From contig NC_133225.1 in assembly GCF_040436345.1 (NCBI RefSeq), forward strand, positions 24,114,040 to 24,178,039: a stretch of 64,000 nt of DNA. The letters run 5' to 3'. The notes under the pieces are model-generated. The model had not been told where the DNA came from. It worked only from the letters and a program-made list of their open reading frames with translations, and made no database searches. Source of the DNA: Pagrus major. Its lineage: Eukaryota; Chordata; Actinopteri; Spariformes; Sparidae. This document shows, in pieces, positions 25,136 to 38,400 of this stretch. Each line of letters starts with the position of its first letter. Position 1 is the stretch's first letter. The translations under genes were made by a program, and so were the position numbers.

Positions 25136-28100
25136 TTATAATTTTTTGACTTCAAGGTTGCTCAATTGGTCGCTGATCTCATCGAAGTAATCATCAGCGA
25201 AGCGAAGCATCTGCTTGACGGCGCTGAGCAGCAGGATGTCGCAGTTTGGGTCCAACTCCAACTCCTCGCTGTAGTTCTTTACCGGAACAACACAGGACAG
25301 AGGCACACCGAGCCGAGTGCTGACCTCCTGCATCTGGATCACAAAAAATTCAGATGAGGGTGATTTATAGTTGGGGGTTTTATCCAAAGATTACTGAAAA
25401 ATTGTGCAGACTTTTGTAAAATCATAGCTAAATTTGTTTCGATTTGTCCTTTCAACTCTGGAATAAACGACGCCTATCCTACACCAGTCAAGTACTGGAA
25501 TCTATCTAAATTAAATTACACACACTAATAGACAGACTTTGACTGGCTTGTCAGTTAAACGTATCAATTGAGACCTAAAAACACACTACAAACCTCAAAT
25601 AAAACAAATCTTATAGCATTTTTTCTTCTGTATAAAATCCTCACCATTTGCTTGACGTAGTCACTCTTATAAACGTTTCTCACGTCCTCTTTCACCAAAA
25701 GGCAGGCTTCATCTACTTTAGTGAGCAGGACCAGCTGAGGAATGTCTGAAAACACCAGAGAGAAAGAACATTTCCAAAATGCTGGAGATTTTTAGATGTC
25801 AGCCTGTCAAAATATCATGGGGGCTCTTCTAAAGTAAAAATATAAATCTGTTGCAATTTAAATGCCGTTTAATCGCAATTCTAACAAATATATTCTAGAG
25901 TCTGGAAGGGGTTGAAATGGTATAAGAGGGAATGGGACAGCACTTTGTGATGTTCCACTTCATTTTGTCAGTTTGAGACCTTAAATTTGATGTTTTAAAA
26001 CATACATCCTCATAATAAAGACAAAGACCAGGAGTACATATAAACACAGATGAAACATTCAGTCAGAGGTTTCAGGGAAAAAGTATCATATTGCTTCAAA
26101 AGCTTGTAATTTTTTTGTTGTCTAATAAACTGAGTGATTTAAGCAGAGACTCACAAAATGTGAGATATTAGTTGATGATTTAGAAAATTCTCTGTTTGTG
26201 AAGAAAAAATGTTGCATACAGAATAATGAAAGCATCCAGATTATTGTTGTTGTCTGTGTGTTTTCTGTCCTACCCCGGTAACCTTGTGTTTAATGTTACA
26301 ATGTTGTGTTCAACTCTGTAATTTCCACCACCAAAGTCTGCAAAGTGGCCATAAGGGGCTAAATGTCTGTGCGAGAGCCCTCAGTCACTTGAATATTGAC
26401 AGTGTGACATCCCCGAACCCTCGTGGATTTACCATGAACACGCCTCAAAGTCTGTGAGTGTGGACATTGGAATTGGGCCAATTACTCTCCAGTAAGCAGT
26501 GAATTGAGCTTTCAGACACTTACTAGTCATCATCATTTTGCATTGTTGCACAACTAATTTTCCCATTTATATGCTGACATTGAGAAAGCAGACACCCATA
26601 CTGCTACTTTCTAAGAGTGTGCATGAATGTATATTTACTGACCCATTAAGTTGACCTTTCTGCGGATAGCTTCCAGCTTCTCCTCCAGCTTTGTGGGCAT
26701 GATGGAGACTTTGCAGGCATCAACAACGTAGGCCACACAGTGGATCTTGTCCTTGAGCACTGGAGACTTACGGTAGCCGTGGGCCTCCGAATCCAGAGGA
26801 ACAGAGGGGTTGAACTGAGTCATAAAGTTAAGGGGAAAGACAAAGACAGTTGAGTTAACTAAAACCAAATCAAGGGCTCATACATTCAATATCGTGCTCC
26901 ATGTAACAAAAAGCTGTACCTGATATCGGTCTGGCAGGTGACCTTTAAGGATATTGCTGATGTCATCAATATTAAGCCCAGACCCTGTGTTTTCCTCCAG
27001 TCCCATGGTATCACACAAGATGATTGGCAGAGGCTTTCCTTCTCGTCCAGCTTTCAAAGAGTAGGAGCGAAACTGTCTCGTACAAAGTGAAGGAATAACA
27101 AATCACAAAATGTTGATCGGGCAGGACATACGTTTTGAAGTCAGGCACCACAAACAGAGATCATTAACTGTCAGGAACTGACCTGTGTGGTGAGGCTGGA
27201 GGTGGAGCTGCCAGAGATGGCCCGACTGGTGACGTGGCCTCTGAATACAGAGTTAATAGAGTTAAAGAAGCTGGACTTTCCAGCTCCTACTGGTCCAATG
27301 AACAAAACCCGAATCTGGGACACAGAGCTGACTGTGGGCTTGTAGCTCTTAATACTCTCCATCAGCTCTGTCCTCGTCCTGCAGGAACAAGTACAGATAA
27401 AAAAAAATTTAATTGACTGAATAGCTTGTTTGTTGTTTTTAGCCTGGTTGAGATTATTTGCACAGCCAGTTCACCTCCATGATGGAAGCAGTCATGGTTG
27501 CAGGTAAATTTATGATAATTGTTGAAGATTTGTACAGTTAAAAAACACAACAGCACAGCGGACAATTTCACCGCATAATGTTTTGCTTAGACGCTGAATC
27601 ATATATTATTATATATTATTATCTACGACAGCTTGTAAAGTAAGGGCCTATGGTGGCTCTGAGGGTCAACACACAACAAAATTTCAGATGACATGTTTTG
27701 GCAAACGTTTGACCGCAAAAAAGTGGATGAAGGCAAAATTGTATTGTAACTGTTTTTGCCAAAAGAGTCTGGTGGCTTTGAACACAGTATAGATGGATAT
27801 ACCAGGAGTATAAATTATTTATTGTTTTGCTGCGGCCCCAGTCAGCAGTACATTGCTTAGCTTCCTACTCCTTTTCCAAACTGGGGGCATGCTGATGACC
27901 ATCTACTGTAGGTAGTACAACGACTATAAACATTATACAGCCCCAATTCACAAGCTATCCCTTTAAAATGTCACGTGGAATTCTGAAAGCAGGCTTGAAA
28001 CAATTAGAAATGAGGCTGACTGTAGTTCACAATAGAAACAGGAAGTGACATTGAATTTTTGGCAGTGACTTCTGTCCAATCACAGGCAAGGAGTGTTGTC

Positions 28101-29150
28101 TCACCTTTCCTTAATCCCAAATGTTGCTGTGTTTGATGTGTTTTGACCCTTAGGGCCACAGTTATGTTATGTTATGTATGTGGATCGTATTCATTATAAC
28201 GTCATCTTGAGTTACACATTCTGCTGTCTTTTCAGATCATCACTTTGTGTCATACTGTATATGGAAGTATAGTATGGTATTGTATCATATTTATTGGGTC
28301 TCAACAAGATTACCTGTCTGAGGTCAATAAAATATACTGTACTATAATGAAGCATGTTAATAGCATTGTGTGCAGGTTGGTGGCTCTCTCCATCTTACTC
28401 AGATTCCCAGATTACAGTCCTCCATGGCTTCTCCAGTTCTGTGGTCTCTGTTGAAGAGCAAATACAACTTTTAACAGACAATGATCTCATCAAATTTGAT
28501 AAAGACATATATACAACTTGTTTTTTTAATCTTGTGATGGGTTTACATTCACTTTAAATCCAAAATCACCTGTGGGCCAACACAGTGTTGGGAGTTTAAG
28601 GGAAAGAACAAAACTGGTCACTAATTGATTTATGACAACAACAAAAAATCAACATGTGTTTGTTTTTATTGAACTCACCCTCCACTTGATAGACTTCACA
28701 CTCAGTCAGATTGAGGTCGTTGCCATGCATCTCTGCAGCATTGAAGTTGTAATAATTTCCTGGATTGTTATAGACAACAGGCTGGTTTCCATAGACAAGA
28801 ACCAATGCTTCTCCAAAATATGGACCAGAATTAACAATCATTCTCACTGCATAAGCATGAGTAGTGACCGGATATTTGAGGAGCTTCTCTCCACTGAAAG
28901 TGAAAAGAAAGGCCTGGTCATCATTCACATACTGTCCAGACTGACTGAAAGGTTGTTTGGTGTAACCTCCAAACACAAAACCAGAGGCATTATAGCCCAC
29001 AGACACTGTGGTCCCGCGGTTGTCACATCGTTGGTGGAAGGCTGCTCCGGTGAAACCATGGATGCTGGCCTTGTACAGCAGCTGGAGTTTGAATCTCCCC
29101 AGCTGGGAGCAGATTGTTCTCTGCTGGCTTCTGGTTAGTTTGGGGTTCAT
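25136..29150 (-). CDS. ifi44-like: Copy 4: IFI44-like TLDc-GTPase, complete, seven coding exons
   Basis: Coding exons, 5' to 3': 28679-29150, 28399-28447, 27183-27378, 26920-27072, 26643-26814, 25645-25745, 25136-25333. They join in frame to 446 aa, ending EVKKL. TLDc is residues 1-157, P-loop GPVGAGKSS 202-210, DTMG 260-263 and TKVD 356-359. Compared with copies 3 and 5 it differs mainly in the TLDc patch ([14 protein letters not shown], residues 97-110) and at LVYGNQP (118-124). Exon 7 begins with Asp (DIPQ) where all other TLDc copies have Gly (GIPQ), because of a change in the split codon. Intron 4 carries sequence like copy 6 (GGGCAGGACATACGTTTTGA) instead of the copy 3/5 version, hinting at exchange between lineages. 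Its promoter is separated from exon 1 by a 904-bp insertion. Confidence 0.93.
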
Positions 29151-30450
29151 AGTGGACAGATGGTTTTCTAGTGTGTAAAGGATGCTGAGAAGACCTTTGC
29201 TGTTTACTCACTTTGGAGTCTGAAATACAAAAAGACGTACACAGATTCATTAAAAGTACAGGATATAATGTAGGTTGTCTTTATTTCAGTCTGTTCCCAA
29301 CATCTCCTAAACTGTAGCACTCATTTACAGTACAGTAAATGTTTTTTTGTTTTTTTTAAAATATATGTAAGAGTAATGATGGAAATGGTCTGTGGTGCAA
29401 ATACTGAATGATCTTTAAAATTCTCTCAGTGAAAACTATTAGTGCTAAAAAAGAACACAATTACCAAAAAATAAAAACACTGATAAAATCATCACTAAAC
29501 TACAAAAACAAACAGCAAGAAACCATTCAAACATTAACATTACAAACTTACCCATATTTTAAAATCAAAATATAGTTTAGTTCATCCTATATATTTCTGA
29601 ACTGGGAATTAGTGTATCAGAAGAAACATTAATTTACTTGTTGCTGATAAATTTTCTAATTGATGAATTGTCTTATAAACACAGTGCATATGTAAGTTGG
29701 TCCAGTAGCTGCTGTCATCAAATATACATATATATTAAAGAGCAACAAATGTTTCCCTGTATCAAAGTTTAAGGGCCTTATTTGTAGAAATGTTGTTTCC
29801 AACACATGGGAGATGTCCTGCATATTTAGCAACCTTGCCACAGATTCTGACGGAAACTGTAAATATTTTCTCTCAAAAGAAAAAAAGAAGTTTGCCACAT
29901 CCTGAGAGCTCGTGCCTACATTAGGCTTAACAATAACTTTCGATTTCCTGGGAACGGTTTGCCACACCTAAATTATTACAGACTGCAGCCGCGATAATAA
30001 GACACAAGGGTTTTTGTCAAAATGTGTTTTAACATCTTTGCACTATTGCCAATTTCTTTTAGAATCATATTAAAATCGTATCAATTTTTTAATAATTACG
30101 TAGTCACGTAGTCTCCATCGGTTTAAATCAGTGAACAGCTCATTATTCTTGTATCTGTTCCTATCAAGGTTAAAATAAAACAAAACAAAATACATGGGGT
30201 GATCAACACTCTCCAGTTTCAGGGGTAGACTGTAATCTGGACAAAGTATGCTCGAAGTTTAGAAAAAAGGTACACAGTAACCTGTTAACATAAACTTACA
30301 GTAACCTGTAACAGTAACCTGTAAACATGAACTTAAACAAAGTTAGAATTCTGCCAAACCTTTAGTCACCAAATCAAATAAAGCCTTCAAAGGTCACTGG
30401 CTAACTAGAAAATCTTAATATGAATCCTTGATTATCTTTTTCATCCTTAC

Positions 30451-30536
30451 CTCCTTCTCCTGTATACAGTTGAGGAAGGAGCTCACGTTTAACGGTATGT
30501 AGGCAAACATGACAGGATGTCTGTCAGCCAGGCGGT
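30451..30536 (-). promoter_or_regulatory. Copy 4: noncoding first exon
   Basis: The GGAGAAGGAG|GTAAGG donor is at 30445-30450. It aligns with the first exons of copies 3 and 5. The alignment breaks at 30536 where a 904-bp element has entered, then resumes at 31441. Confidence 0.55.
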
Positions 30537-31440
30537 CAGCAGGGGTTGTAGCCGATTCCGTGGTCTGTCCAGGGACCATGGTCTCTGGCACGGACCAGTG
30601 GTCACTACCACTAGGGGTGCTAAAGACACCGGTCTGTCTTGTGGTCCTTGTCATCTGCCTGTTGTCTTACTGAGTGGTCTTTGAGTAGTTCTTGTACATT
30701 TAATACACCTTCTCCCTTTTCTCATTGTGTTTTTTCCCAGCTGGTCCTGACCCCACGGATCTTCATAATCAATAATAATAACAATATTAATCATAATAAT
30801 TCTGATATAGTGTATTTTATAGACAAAAGATTATGATCTCTGACATTTATCCAGCTAACAGTGCTGCCAAAACAACCGGAAAGGAGAGAAAATACTAAAG
30901 CCGCTTCACAGACCACAGGGACCACAGGGCAGATCACTGAGGAGCTGGTCAGGACCAGTATCTTTAGCGCCCCTAGTGGTTGTGACCACTGGTCCGTGCC
31001 AGAGACCAGCTGGTCCTGACCACAGGGATCTTCATAATCAATAATAATAACAATATTAATCATAATAATTCTGATATAGTGTATTTTATAGACAAAAGAT
31101 TATGATCTCCGACATTTATCAAGCTAACAGTGCTGCAAAAACGACCAGAAAGGGGAGAAAATACTAAAGCCGCTTCACAGACCACAGGGACCACAGGGCA
31201 GATCACTGAGGAGCTGGTCAGGACCAGTATCTTTAGCGCCCCTAGTGGTTGTGACCACTGGTCCCTGCCAGCTGGCCGGTGCCACAGACCAGCTGGTCGG
31301 TGCCACAGAGCAACTGGACGCGACCACTGATGAGCTGGTCGCGACCAGTGTCTCTAGCGCCCCTAGTGGCAGTAACCACTGGTCTGTCCAGAGACCATGG
31401 TCCCTGGACAGACCACGGAATCGGCTACAACCCCCTCTCT
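30537..31440. mobile_element. 904-bp inverted-repeat element in the copy 4 promoter, with internal 269-bp tandem duplication
   Basis: It is flanked by AGGCGGT direct repeats (30530-30536 and 31441-31447), and the flanks align to the uninterrupted promoters of copies 3 and 5. The terminal arms are inverted and about 90 bp long, sharing GGGGTTGTAGCCGATTCC, then GTCTGTCCAGGGACCATGG, with few mismatches. Inside, a 269-bp unit occurs twice in tandem (30741-31009, 31010 to about 31271). The GC-rich parts are full of small palindromes such as ACCAGCTGGTC. No transposase frame was found. The duplication length suggests a hAT-like nonautonomous element, but the ends are not a clean match. Confidence 0.65.
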
Positions 31441-31472
31441 AGGCGGTTTGTGTGCCATTTGTCAGACCTGGC

Positions 31473-31484
31473 AGAAACGAAACC
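31473..31484 (-). promoter_or_regulatory. Copy 4: displaced ISRE/IRF-like motif
   Basis: AGAAACGAAACC is the counterpart of the motifs at 21127 and 40916. Here it is about 1.0 kb from the first-exon donor instead of about 110 bp because of the insertion at 30537-31440. Confidence 0.5.
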
Positions 31485-31618
31485 GCTGTTGCCTTCAAAA
31501 TTAAAGTGAAGTTTGTCTCGGAATACAGCAATTTACTGTGTAGCTATTCTGCATGCTGTAAAAATCCTTCGTTTTTTAAAGTGTGCTTTCTGCGTAGCTC
31601 TAGCAGAAAGCAAATTTA

Positions 31619-31637
31619 CTGTTGTAGCCAATTTGGA

Positions 31638-31671
<34 letters not shown>

Positions 31672-32069
31672 AATGAATGAATGAATGTGGGTGTGTCAGT
31701 GGTGAGGCACTATGGTTAATATGGGTTACCTGCACACCTGTGGGCATGGGAGGTTGATCAGTCACACAAAGGTTAGGTGAGGGAGACACAACAGAGGAGT
31801 GGCAGGGAATCACTATCAGGGAAGCCACACAGTTTTTCAACCGTGTATGTGTGTGTGTGATAGCTGAATGAGTTTTGTATCACAGTCTTTGTATGAGCTC
31901 GTTTAAGTCTGTTGGCACCCGGCTTTTTGTAGGTGTTTTTTAAAGATCTAAAGTTAATAAAGTGTCAAACTCATTCCCATGGAGGACTTCATTTTTTACA
32001 CACCACCATGAGTTGGAAATGACTTCAGATTCCCTCATGTGGCCTTTTTTGTAGTTAGATTGCCACTAC
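31619..32069. mobile_element. About 450-bp insertion of unknown type in copy 4 upstream flank
   Basis: Copies 3 and 5 read directly from AGCAAATTT into CCTTTAATCCCAT. In copy 4 about 450 bp intervenes, starting TGTTGTAGCCAATTT and ending ATTGCCACTACA, weakly inverted ends. It contains a (GT)n and a (GAAT)n tract (about 31639-31688). The target duplication is unclear. Confidence 0.4.
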
Positions 32070-32285
32070 ATTTATCTTTAATCCCATTTATCAAAGCAAT
32101 ACAATACTTGACACACAATTTAGCCTCATACATCATAGTCTTATACTAAAGCTATTTTTTCAGTGAGGCTTATTGGTATAAATCAGGGCTGCCTAAAGTT
32201 TGTGCTCCATAAGGTTTGGTTTGGCGCACAAGATGTTTCTAACAAAATAAGAAATCAAATTAAAAAAAATTAAAAAAATGTGCTT

Positions 32286-32366
32286 TATATATATATGTAT
32301 ATATATATATATATATATCATATGTGTGTATATATATATATATACACATATACATATATATACACA
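32286..32366. repeat. (TA)n microsatellite at duplication junction
   Basis: Left of the tract the sequence is the upstream flank of copy 4 (GCTTTATATAT, as at 21474). Right of it the sequence is CACTGTCTAAAGTAGG, as at about 12160. The tract therefore marks the junction of two different flanks. Confidence 0.75.
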
Positions 32367-35300
32367 CTGTCTAAAGTAGGATAAAATATGCATTTTTCAG
32401 AGTATAGTAATAAAATACTGTCTAACTGAAGTGAAACTGAACAGTCACCATTTACTTAAATTAGCCAAAACTAAAACAGAAAATAAAGATGAACATTTCA
32501 GCCAAACAGCCGTCAGTCCAACACACAGCCCATACAGCATTTAAATTAAATGTATATGCGCACTTTGGCATTTCAGTCTATAATATGAGAACTACTAGAT
32601 ACACATCTTCTAGTAGGACAGGCAGCAATTTCATTTGGAAGTTTGGCAAAAGAATTTAAAACTAATATTTCAGTTTTACCTCTTTTGTTGGAAGAAGCAG
32701 CTGAACGACTTTCCAGGAGATGAAGATGTGCACAGGATGGAGGCTGTTGTTACCTGATGCAGCAGACTCAGGCACACAGGCAGTCAGCATGAATTCGACC
32801 GGAAGATGGCCTTCAAAATAAGAGCGTAACGTTGACTCGAAGTGTCATTTTTCAAGAATGGGATGGATTATTAACAGGATCTCAGCTTTTAAGTCTGATT
32901 TAACCTTCTCTTTTCAAATAATAATAAAAAATCTTAGTAAATTGCTATTTCTAATTGTAGACTACTGATTTGTTTAAAATGAACAAAGGAAGAAACTTTA
33001 GGCTCTCAGGCATAGAGCGACAGGAGTATACACCACTGACTTTTCTGCCATCCACATCTCTTTTGTAATTCAATTTATGTTTGTAAATAAATCTGTAAAT
33101 AGATTTAAATGCATCTTTGGTGCCTCTCCCTTATTTGCCATGGCCCTTCGAGCTGTGGTGACACGTGTTCCTGAAAATACTTCACGTCTTCATCTAGATT
33201 TAAATGATCAGATAAGACCAGAGCCTCATCCTTGGGTGTATCCTGATCTGGGACAACAGGTGTGATAAGTGCCATTTGGAAAGTCAGAGGGTTGAATAAA
33301 ACAACATATTTTATACATGTTTGGAGTTTTCAAACCATTTCCTCAAGAGGACTAGTGTTTGTTTGTCCAGTGTGTTCCATGTTTGTTGTGTTGTTGTTGG
33401 GAAGAAAGCAATATTACTTCTTTGCTTCCTGAAAATCTGAACCAACAAGTTCTCCTCAAGAAACCTGAGCCTTTTCATTATCAGTATGAAGACTGAGGAG
33501 ATGAGAAACATCAAGACTCACAAAAAAGCTTTAAATAGAAGTATTTTTAAGGCAAAAGTGTATTATTCAGTCTACTCTTCTTACTACAACTGGAAATCAT
33601 ACTTATGGCCCTTCACCAGTGATGAAAATACATACAACAGCATGCATGGCAATAGTGCATTCCCAAAATATTGAGTTTATGTCATCTTCCCCCTTATTTA
33701 CATCTCAAATGTTTTCCTTATTTTCACTTGTCTGCATTTGGTCCAAAATTTAACACACAAATAATCATTTTATTTTGAAGGGTATCATACGTAGCCTATA
33801 CTTCAGCTGCCTTGACAGACACACTTTAACTTTCGTTTTCCCGTCAGACCGAAACAGCATGACATCGTTACTGCATTAAACGGACATACACCCTGTTAAA
33901 AGAGTTTGCAGTTCATCAGCTTCCCAGTATGACCACTCTCCTCTCGCTGGTGGCCACTGAGCAGCTCCACTGGAGGAAATACTGCATCAATAGCATAGAA
34001 AGCAACAAATGACTGACTAAACAGTCCTATGGTCTATTTAATTATGTTTTAAATAACTATTTCAGGCTGTTTGTTTACAAGTTCCCAACCACAGAGCATG
34101 ATTGTTATGATTATTGAGGGCAGCTGCCAATTTATAGTACAATCCACTCAGAATCAGGTGGTGAGTGAGATTAGAGGTGTGACTGTGTTTAGTTAACAGT
34201 TTGCTGCACCAAAGTCCAGTTACAAAGGGAGTCAGCTGGTCTGACTTCAACACTGTTTGCTGTACAGTAACTGTCTGACCTGCATTCATATTTTGTGTTC
34301 ATTCATGCACGTTGAGTTTCTGTTCAATTGCAAATGACTAAACAGAATGAACTAATTTAGGAGCAGTAAGTGCTGTACAGAGTCGTTAAGGACGTGTGTG
34401 AGCTCTGAGTTTCAGAGTCCTGAGGGCCACAACCGGCCTAAGTTTTAAAGCCTGTGACTCCCCTCCAGTTAGTTAGAACTGAAGAAGCCTGAGAGGTGAA
34501 ACAGCACTTAGAACCACCATGTCCCGGATGACTGAGAACCTTCATCAACATGATTTGGGAGTTATCAATAAAAGCAAGAGTTTCTAAATGCTCCACCACA
34601 TCTGGTCTGGTCAACAAGAGCTTTTATTGTTATTGAGTGTATTTATAACTAGTAGGTAAAGTTAAATGTACAGAACATGCAACACAGAAATAATAAAGAT
34701 TACCTGCCAATACAACCATCCGACCACCTGCAAAGTTGTTTTCCTGACAAACACTGTAGGGAAACAGACGCAAAACACCAAAACCCAAAGTGTATGTAAC
34801 AGTGTAAAGTGGAAATACAGTTGGAATAAACCCAAATGGTCTATTTCAATTATCTATAACTTATAATTTAGTCACACATGTACCATGTGAACACAGAGCA
34901 GTCATAACTTGTAATACGCTGACACAACAACTGATATTACATTAAAACTGAGGAGAACAAAATGAGACTCTTTTTAGAGGACTAGGACTCAGATTATTGG
35001 ATTTATCCTATTTGTCACCACCAAGGTTCAAAAATCAGGATTCTTCTCGGTTCACAAATCAGTGAGAGCTGATAAACTTCTCTGAATCTGCTGACTGTGA
35101 CTGTCATGTTAATCACATGAAACAAACAATAAAAGGATAATGGTGAAAAACTTAATGCCAAATGAAAGAAAATGAAAAAAAATATTAATATTTCGCAGCG
35201 AAGGGACACAATCAAAATGAGAACAGCTCACTGAAGCCAGAAATTAGGGGTGCAGCTAGGTCTAGGACATACTAGAGGCACTACATCTCCCAGCACTGCA

Positions 35301-35415
35301 AGGGGTGCTTGGAAAAGACTAAGGAAGAGGAGCAGTGCTGGTAAATGGATGGATCATTTTGAGGGACATTTCATTACAGATGTTCAGGTTATTATATCTG
35401 CTGAACAAATGCTTA

Positions 35416-38400
35416 TCATTTTTTGACTTCAAGGTTGCTGAATTGGTCGCTGATCTCATCGAAGTAATTATCAGCGAAGCGAAGCATCTGCTTGACGGCG
35501 CTGAGCAGCAGGATGTCGCAGTTTGGGTCCAACTCCAACTCCTCGCTGTAGTTCCTTACGGGAACAACACAGGACAGAGGCACACCGAGCCGAGTGCTGA
35601 CCTCCTGCATCTGGATCACAAAAAATTCAGATGAGGGTGATTTATAGTTTAGTTTTTCTCCAAAGATTACTGAAAAATTGTGCAGACTTTTGTAAAATCA
35701 CAGCTAAATTTGTTTCGATTTGTCCTTTCAACTCTGGAATAAACGATGCCTATCCTACACCAGTCAAGTACTGGAATCTATCTAAATTAAATTACACACA
35801 CTGATGGACAGACTTTGACTGGCTTGTCAGTTAAACGTATCAATTGAGGCCTAAAAACACACTACAAACCTCAAATAAAACAAATCCTATAGCATTTTTT
35901 CTTCTGTATAAAATCCTCACCATTTGCTTGATGTAGTCACTCTTATAAACGTTTCTCACGTCCTCTTTCACCAAAAGGCAGGCTTCATCTACTTTAGTGA
36001 GCAGGACCAGCTGAGGAATCCCTGAAAACACCAGAGAGAAAGAACATTTCCAAAATGCTGGAGATTTTTAGGTATCAGCCTGTCAAAATATCATGGGGCC
36101 TCTTCTAAAGTAAAAATAAAAATCTGTTGCAATTTAAATGCCGTTTAATCGCAATTCTAACAAATATATGTTTCTTTTTATAACTTTTCTTAAAACAATA
36201 CCTTCTTAAGGGAAATCTATGTATCTAAAATCAATCTCTTGTTTACTGATTCACTATTGCCTATATAACAAACACTAGAATCAATGGCCTGATCCCAATG
36301 TCCCCCTAAAGGCTTAAGCCCTCACAGACTAGGCTGACATCAGCTAGTTAGTGTTCGAGTGAGAGTCTGGAAGGGGTTGAAATGGTATAAGAAGGAATGG
36401 GACAGCACTTTGTGATGTTCCACTTCGGCTTGTAAGTTTGAGACCTTTAATTTGATGTTTTAAAACATATATCCTCGTAATAAAAACAAAGACCAGGAGT
36501 ACATATAAACACAGATGAAAACATATTCAGTCAGAGGTTTCAGGGAAAAAGTTTCATATTTCATATTTTTTTTGTTGTCTAATAAACTGAGTGATCTGCT
36601 TAAAAGAGTAGTGTCCTAAGACTTCAGTCTTTGATTTAGAAAATTCTCTGTTTGTGAATAAAAAATGTTGTATACAGAATAATGAAAGCATCCGGATTAT
36701 TGTCATTTTTTTAAAAGTGTTTTCTGGGTTACCCTGGTAAGCTTTCAGACACTTACTAGTCATCATCATTTTGCATTGTTGGACAACTAATTTTACCATT
36801 TATAAAATACAGAGCATCTCTGTGGATTGTTGGCAGAAACTTGTATGTGTGCTGTAGCATGTATGTTGTACTATGCTGACATTGAGAAAGCAGACACCCA
36901 TACTGCTACTTTCTAAGAGTGTGCATGAATGTATATTAACTGACCCATTAAGTTGACCTTTCTGCGGATAGCTTCCAGCTTCTCCTCCAGTTTTGTGGGC
37001 ATGATGGAGACTTTGCAGGCATCAACAACGTAGGCCACACAGTGGATCTTGTCCTTGAGCACTGGAGACTTACGGTAGCCTAGGGCCTCCGAATCCAGAG
37101 GAACAGAGGGGTTGAACTGAGTCACACAGTTGAGGGGAAAGACAGAGACAGTTTGAGTTAACTAAAACCAAATCAATGGCTCATACATTCAATATCCTGC
37201 TCCATGTAACAAAAAGCTGTACCTGATATCGGTCTGGCAGATGACCTTTAAGGATGTTGCTGATGTCATCAATATTAAGCCCAGACCCTGTGCCTTCCTC
37301 CAGTCCCATGGTATCACACAAGATGATTGGCAGAGGCTTTCCTTCTCGTCCAGCTTTCAAAGAGTAGGAGCGAAACTGTCTCGTACAAAGTGAAGGAATA
37401 ACAAATCACAAAACAGGGACAGGGCAGAATTTTCATTTTTAAAATCAGTCAAACAGAAATCATTAACTGTCAGGAACTGACCTGTGTGGTGAGGCTGGAG
37501 GTGGAGCTGCCAGAGATGGCCTGGCTGGTGACGTGGCCTCTGAATACAGAGTTAATAGAGTTGAAGAAGCTGGACTTTCCAGCTCCAACTGGTCCAATGA
37601 ACAGAACCTGTGCCTGAGACACAGAGCTGACTGTGGGTTTGTAGCTCTTAATACTCTCCATCAGCTCTGTCCTCGTCCTGCAGGAACAAGTAAAGATAAA
37701 TGACTTTTTCATTGACTGAATAACTTGTTTGTTGTTTTTAGCCTGAAAAAAAATTTCAGATGACATGTTTCGGCAAACGTTTGCCATTCAAACATAGTCA
37801 CTGTATTATCTTAGGAAACTAAGCAATGCACTAACCCTTTTAAAACCCAAAGGTACACAATAACAAAAAACAAATCGACTGATCAAGGCAGCGATAGATC
37901 AGCAGCTCACATATTCTGCAAGCCTAAAATTATTGTTTTTATCAAAGGAGTCTGGTTGTTTGAGAGAGAGTATAGATGGATATACCAGCTTTAGATTGCT
38001 GTCTGACTGCAATATAAAATCGTGAAGATGTTCTAATAAAGTGTACGCTGATTTAAATTTTTTTAGATAGGCCTTTTTGAGGGGGGAAAATTATGTTTTG
38101 CTGCGGCCCCAGTCAGCAGTACATTGCTTAGCTTCCTACTCCTGTACTTCTGCTGCTTTTCCAAACTGGGGGCATGCTGATGACCATCTACTGTAGGTAG
38201 TACAACGACTATAAACATTATACAGCCCCAATTCACAAGCTATCCCTTTAAAATGTCACGTGGAACTCTGAAAACAGGCTTGAAACAATTAGGAATGAGG
38301 CTGACCGTAGTTCACAATAGAAACAGGAAATGACATTGAATTTCGGCAGTGACTTGGGTTCTGTCCAATCACAGGCAAGGAGTGTTGTCTCACCTTTTCC

